NCBI GenBank assembly: GCA_027490345.1
Contig: JAIXYF010000015.1
Location: 1-5,878, forward strand
DNA: 5,878 bases
DNA from: Novosphingobium sp.
GTDB taxonomy: Bacteria; Pseudomonadota; Alphaproteobacteria; Sphingomonadales; Sphingomonadaceae
Reading direction: 5' to 3'
The notes beneath the pieces are model-generated. The model saw only the letters and a list, made by a program, of their open reading frames with translations. It was not told the DNA's origin and ran no database searches. This document shows positions 4,663 through 5,878 of this stretch, piece by piece. Each line of letters opens with the position of its first letter. The stretch's first letter is position 1. Made by a program: the position numbers and the translations under genes.

Positions 4663-5878
4663 GCCGCCACGCGCTTCAGCACGCCGGTCAGGCGCTCCAT
4701 TGCCTCGGTCAGCAGATCATCCGGCATCGTCAGCGCGGGCAGGAAGCGCACGACATTGCCGCGCATCCCGCAGGAGAGCAGCAGCAGCCCGTCCTTCGCG
4801 CCTTCCTGCACCACGGCCTTGGTCAGCTCCGGATTGGGTCGATCCGGATCGCCATCGTGGACCAGTTCCATCGCGACCATCGCGCCGGGGCCGCGCACAT
4901 CGCCGATGGAGCGCATCCCGCCCTGCTGCAGTGCGCGCAAGGTGCCCTTGATCGTGTTCCCGATCATGACGGCGCGTTCGCACAAGTTGTCCTCGGCAAT
5001 GATCTTGAGCACTTCGAGCCCTGCCACGCAGCCCAGCGGCGAGCCGCCATAGGTGCCGCCAAGTCCGCCCGCATCGGGCGCGTCCATGATCTCGGCGCGG
5101 CCCATTACGCCCGAAATCGGGAAGCCGCCCGCCATGGCCTTGGCGATGGTCATGATGTCCGGCGTCACCCCGGTCGCCTCACGCACCCAGTCCATCGCGA
5201 ACATGCGGCCCGTGCGCGCAAAGCCCGATTGCACTTCATCAGCGATCAGCAGGATGCCATGCTTGTCGCAAATCTCGCGCAGCGCGCGGAAGAAGGCATA
5301 GGACGCGGTGTAGAATCCGCCCTCGCCCAACACCGGCTCGATGACGATGGCCGCGACGGCGGACGGTTCGATGGTGGCGGCGAACAGCGCCTGCAACGAA
5401 GCCGCCGCCTGCGCTTCATCGAAGCCATGGTAGGGGATCGGGAAGCGTGTGTGGTGCACATCGCCTGGCAGCGGGCCGAACCCTGCCTTGTAAGGGAGCA
5501 CCTTGCCCGTCATCGCCAGCGTCAGCAGCGTGCGGCCATGGTAGCCGCCCTGGAAGGTGACGATGCCGCGCCGTCCCGTGGCCATGCGCGCGATTTTCAC
5601 CGCGTTTTCCAGCGCCTCGGCGCCCGTCGTCAGGAAAATCGTCTTCACCGGCCCTTCGATGGGCGCGGCTGCATTGAGCTGTTCGGCCAGCGCAATATAG
5701 CTTTCGTAAGGCGTGACCTGAAACGAGCAGTGCGAGAACTGGTCGAGCTGGCGCTTCACCGCTTCCACGATGCGCGGATCGGAATGGCCGGTGTTGCACA
5801 CCGCGATCCCGGTCGCGAAATCGATGAAGCGATTGCCCTCGGCATCGAACGCTTCGGCATTCACGCCGCGTTCGAAGA
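4659..5878 (-). CDS. gabT: 4-aminobutyrate aminotransferase (class III, PLP-dependent), 5' end outside window
   Basis: The frame is open to the right edge. Codons before the GTG at 5864 still read as family sequence (F-E-R-G), so the real start lies outside. Numbered from that GTG, key residues track E. coli GabT with an offset of 30: I20, R111 in YHGRT, E176 and E181 in EPVLGEGG, D209 and Q212 in ADEVQSG. The PLP lysine K242 in TIAKAMAGGFP corresponds to E. coli K268 because four extra residues (near WVREATG, 226-232) precede it. The phosphate-binding TTGAEA is at 79-84, with GGTYGG at 269-274. About 25 N-terminal residues are missing from the window. The enzyme transfers the amino group of 4-aminobutyrate to 2-oxoglutarate, giving succinate semialdehyde and glutamate in the cytoplasm. 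Some relatives prefer 5-aminovalerate or other omega-amino acids, so the substrate is probable rather than certain. It converges on the AraC-type gene, and any succinate-semialdehyde dehydrogenase partner would lie outside the window. Confidence 0.93.
   Translation of the reverse strand, partial: FERGVNAEAFDAEGNRFIDFATGIAVCNTGHSDPRIVEAVKRQLDQFSHCSFQVTPYESYIALAEQLNAAAPIEGPVKTIFLTTGAEALENAVKIARMATGRRGIVTFQGGYHGRTLLTLAMTGKVLPYKAGFGPLPGDVHHTRFPIPYHGFDEAQAAASLQALFAATIEPSAVAAIVIEPVLGEGGFYTASYAFFRALREICDKHGILLIADEVQSGFARTGRMFAMDWVREATGVTPDIMTIAKAMAGGFPISGVMGRAEIMDAPDAGGLGGTYGGSPLGCVAGLEVLKIIAEDNLCERAVMIGNTIKGTLRALQQGGMRSIGDVRGPGAMVAMELVHDGDPDRPNPELTKAVVQEGAKDGLLLLSCGMRGNVVRFLPALTMPDDLLTEAMERLTGVLKRVAA

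Noticed and set aside
5862..5864. GTG as the start codon of the aminotransferase
   Set aside because: Upstream codons to the window edge continue the family sequence, and about 30 residues seen in E. coli GabT would be lacking. The GTG is an internal valine.

Overview
The window is GC-rich DNA, and most genes prefer codons ending in G or C. This base use and the gene families point to an alphaproteobacterium, most likely a sphingomonad of the Novosphingobium or Sphingobium type. That assignment rests on composition and remembered family resemblance, not on a marker gene. No rRNA, tRNA, CRISPR array, insertion sequence or phage gene was seen.

Layout from left to right. (1) Positions 1-1454, minus strand: a large polytopic membrane protein whose frame is open for 484 codons and runs off the left edge, so its 3' end is missing. 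(2) Positions 1455-1762: a 308-base gap with the leader of that gene and the 3' flank of the next. (3) Positions 1763-2566, minus strand: an acetoacetate decarboxylase superfamily enzyme that keeps the YPKK active-site lysine motif. (4) Positions 2567-2692: a short divergent promoter region with two overlapping perfect palindromes. (5) Positions 2693-3595, plus strand: a fumarylacetoacetate hydrolase (FAH) family enzyme most like the HpaG-type isomerase/decarboxylase, with a C-terminal extension. (6) Positions 3646-4662, plus strand: an AraC-family regulator of the OruR type, 50 bases after the FAH gene. (7) Positions 4659-5878, minus strand: a 4-aminobutyrate aminotransferase (GabT type) whose N-terminus lies beyond the right edge. 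Its stop codon overlaps that of the regulator within the sequence TTAA.

The centre looks like a small catabolic module: two enzymes of keto-acid or ring-cleavage chemistry are transcribed divergently from one control region, and a ligand-responsive activator follows one of them. Some acetoacetate decarboxylase-like proteins, including one from Sphingomonas wittichii, act as pyruvate aldolase-dehydratases. An attractive but unproven reading is that the FAH-family enzyme makes or isomerises a 2-oxo-3-enoate and the decarboxylase-like enzyme hydrates and cleaves it to pyruvate plus an aldehyde. If that aldehyde were succinate semialdehyde, the neighbouring GabT would share it. The membrane gene at the left is unrelated in function and differs in codon use, notably in many TTG leucine codons.
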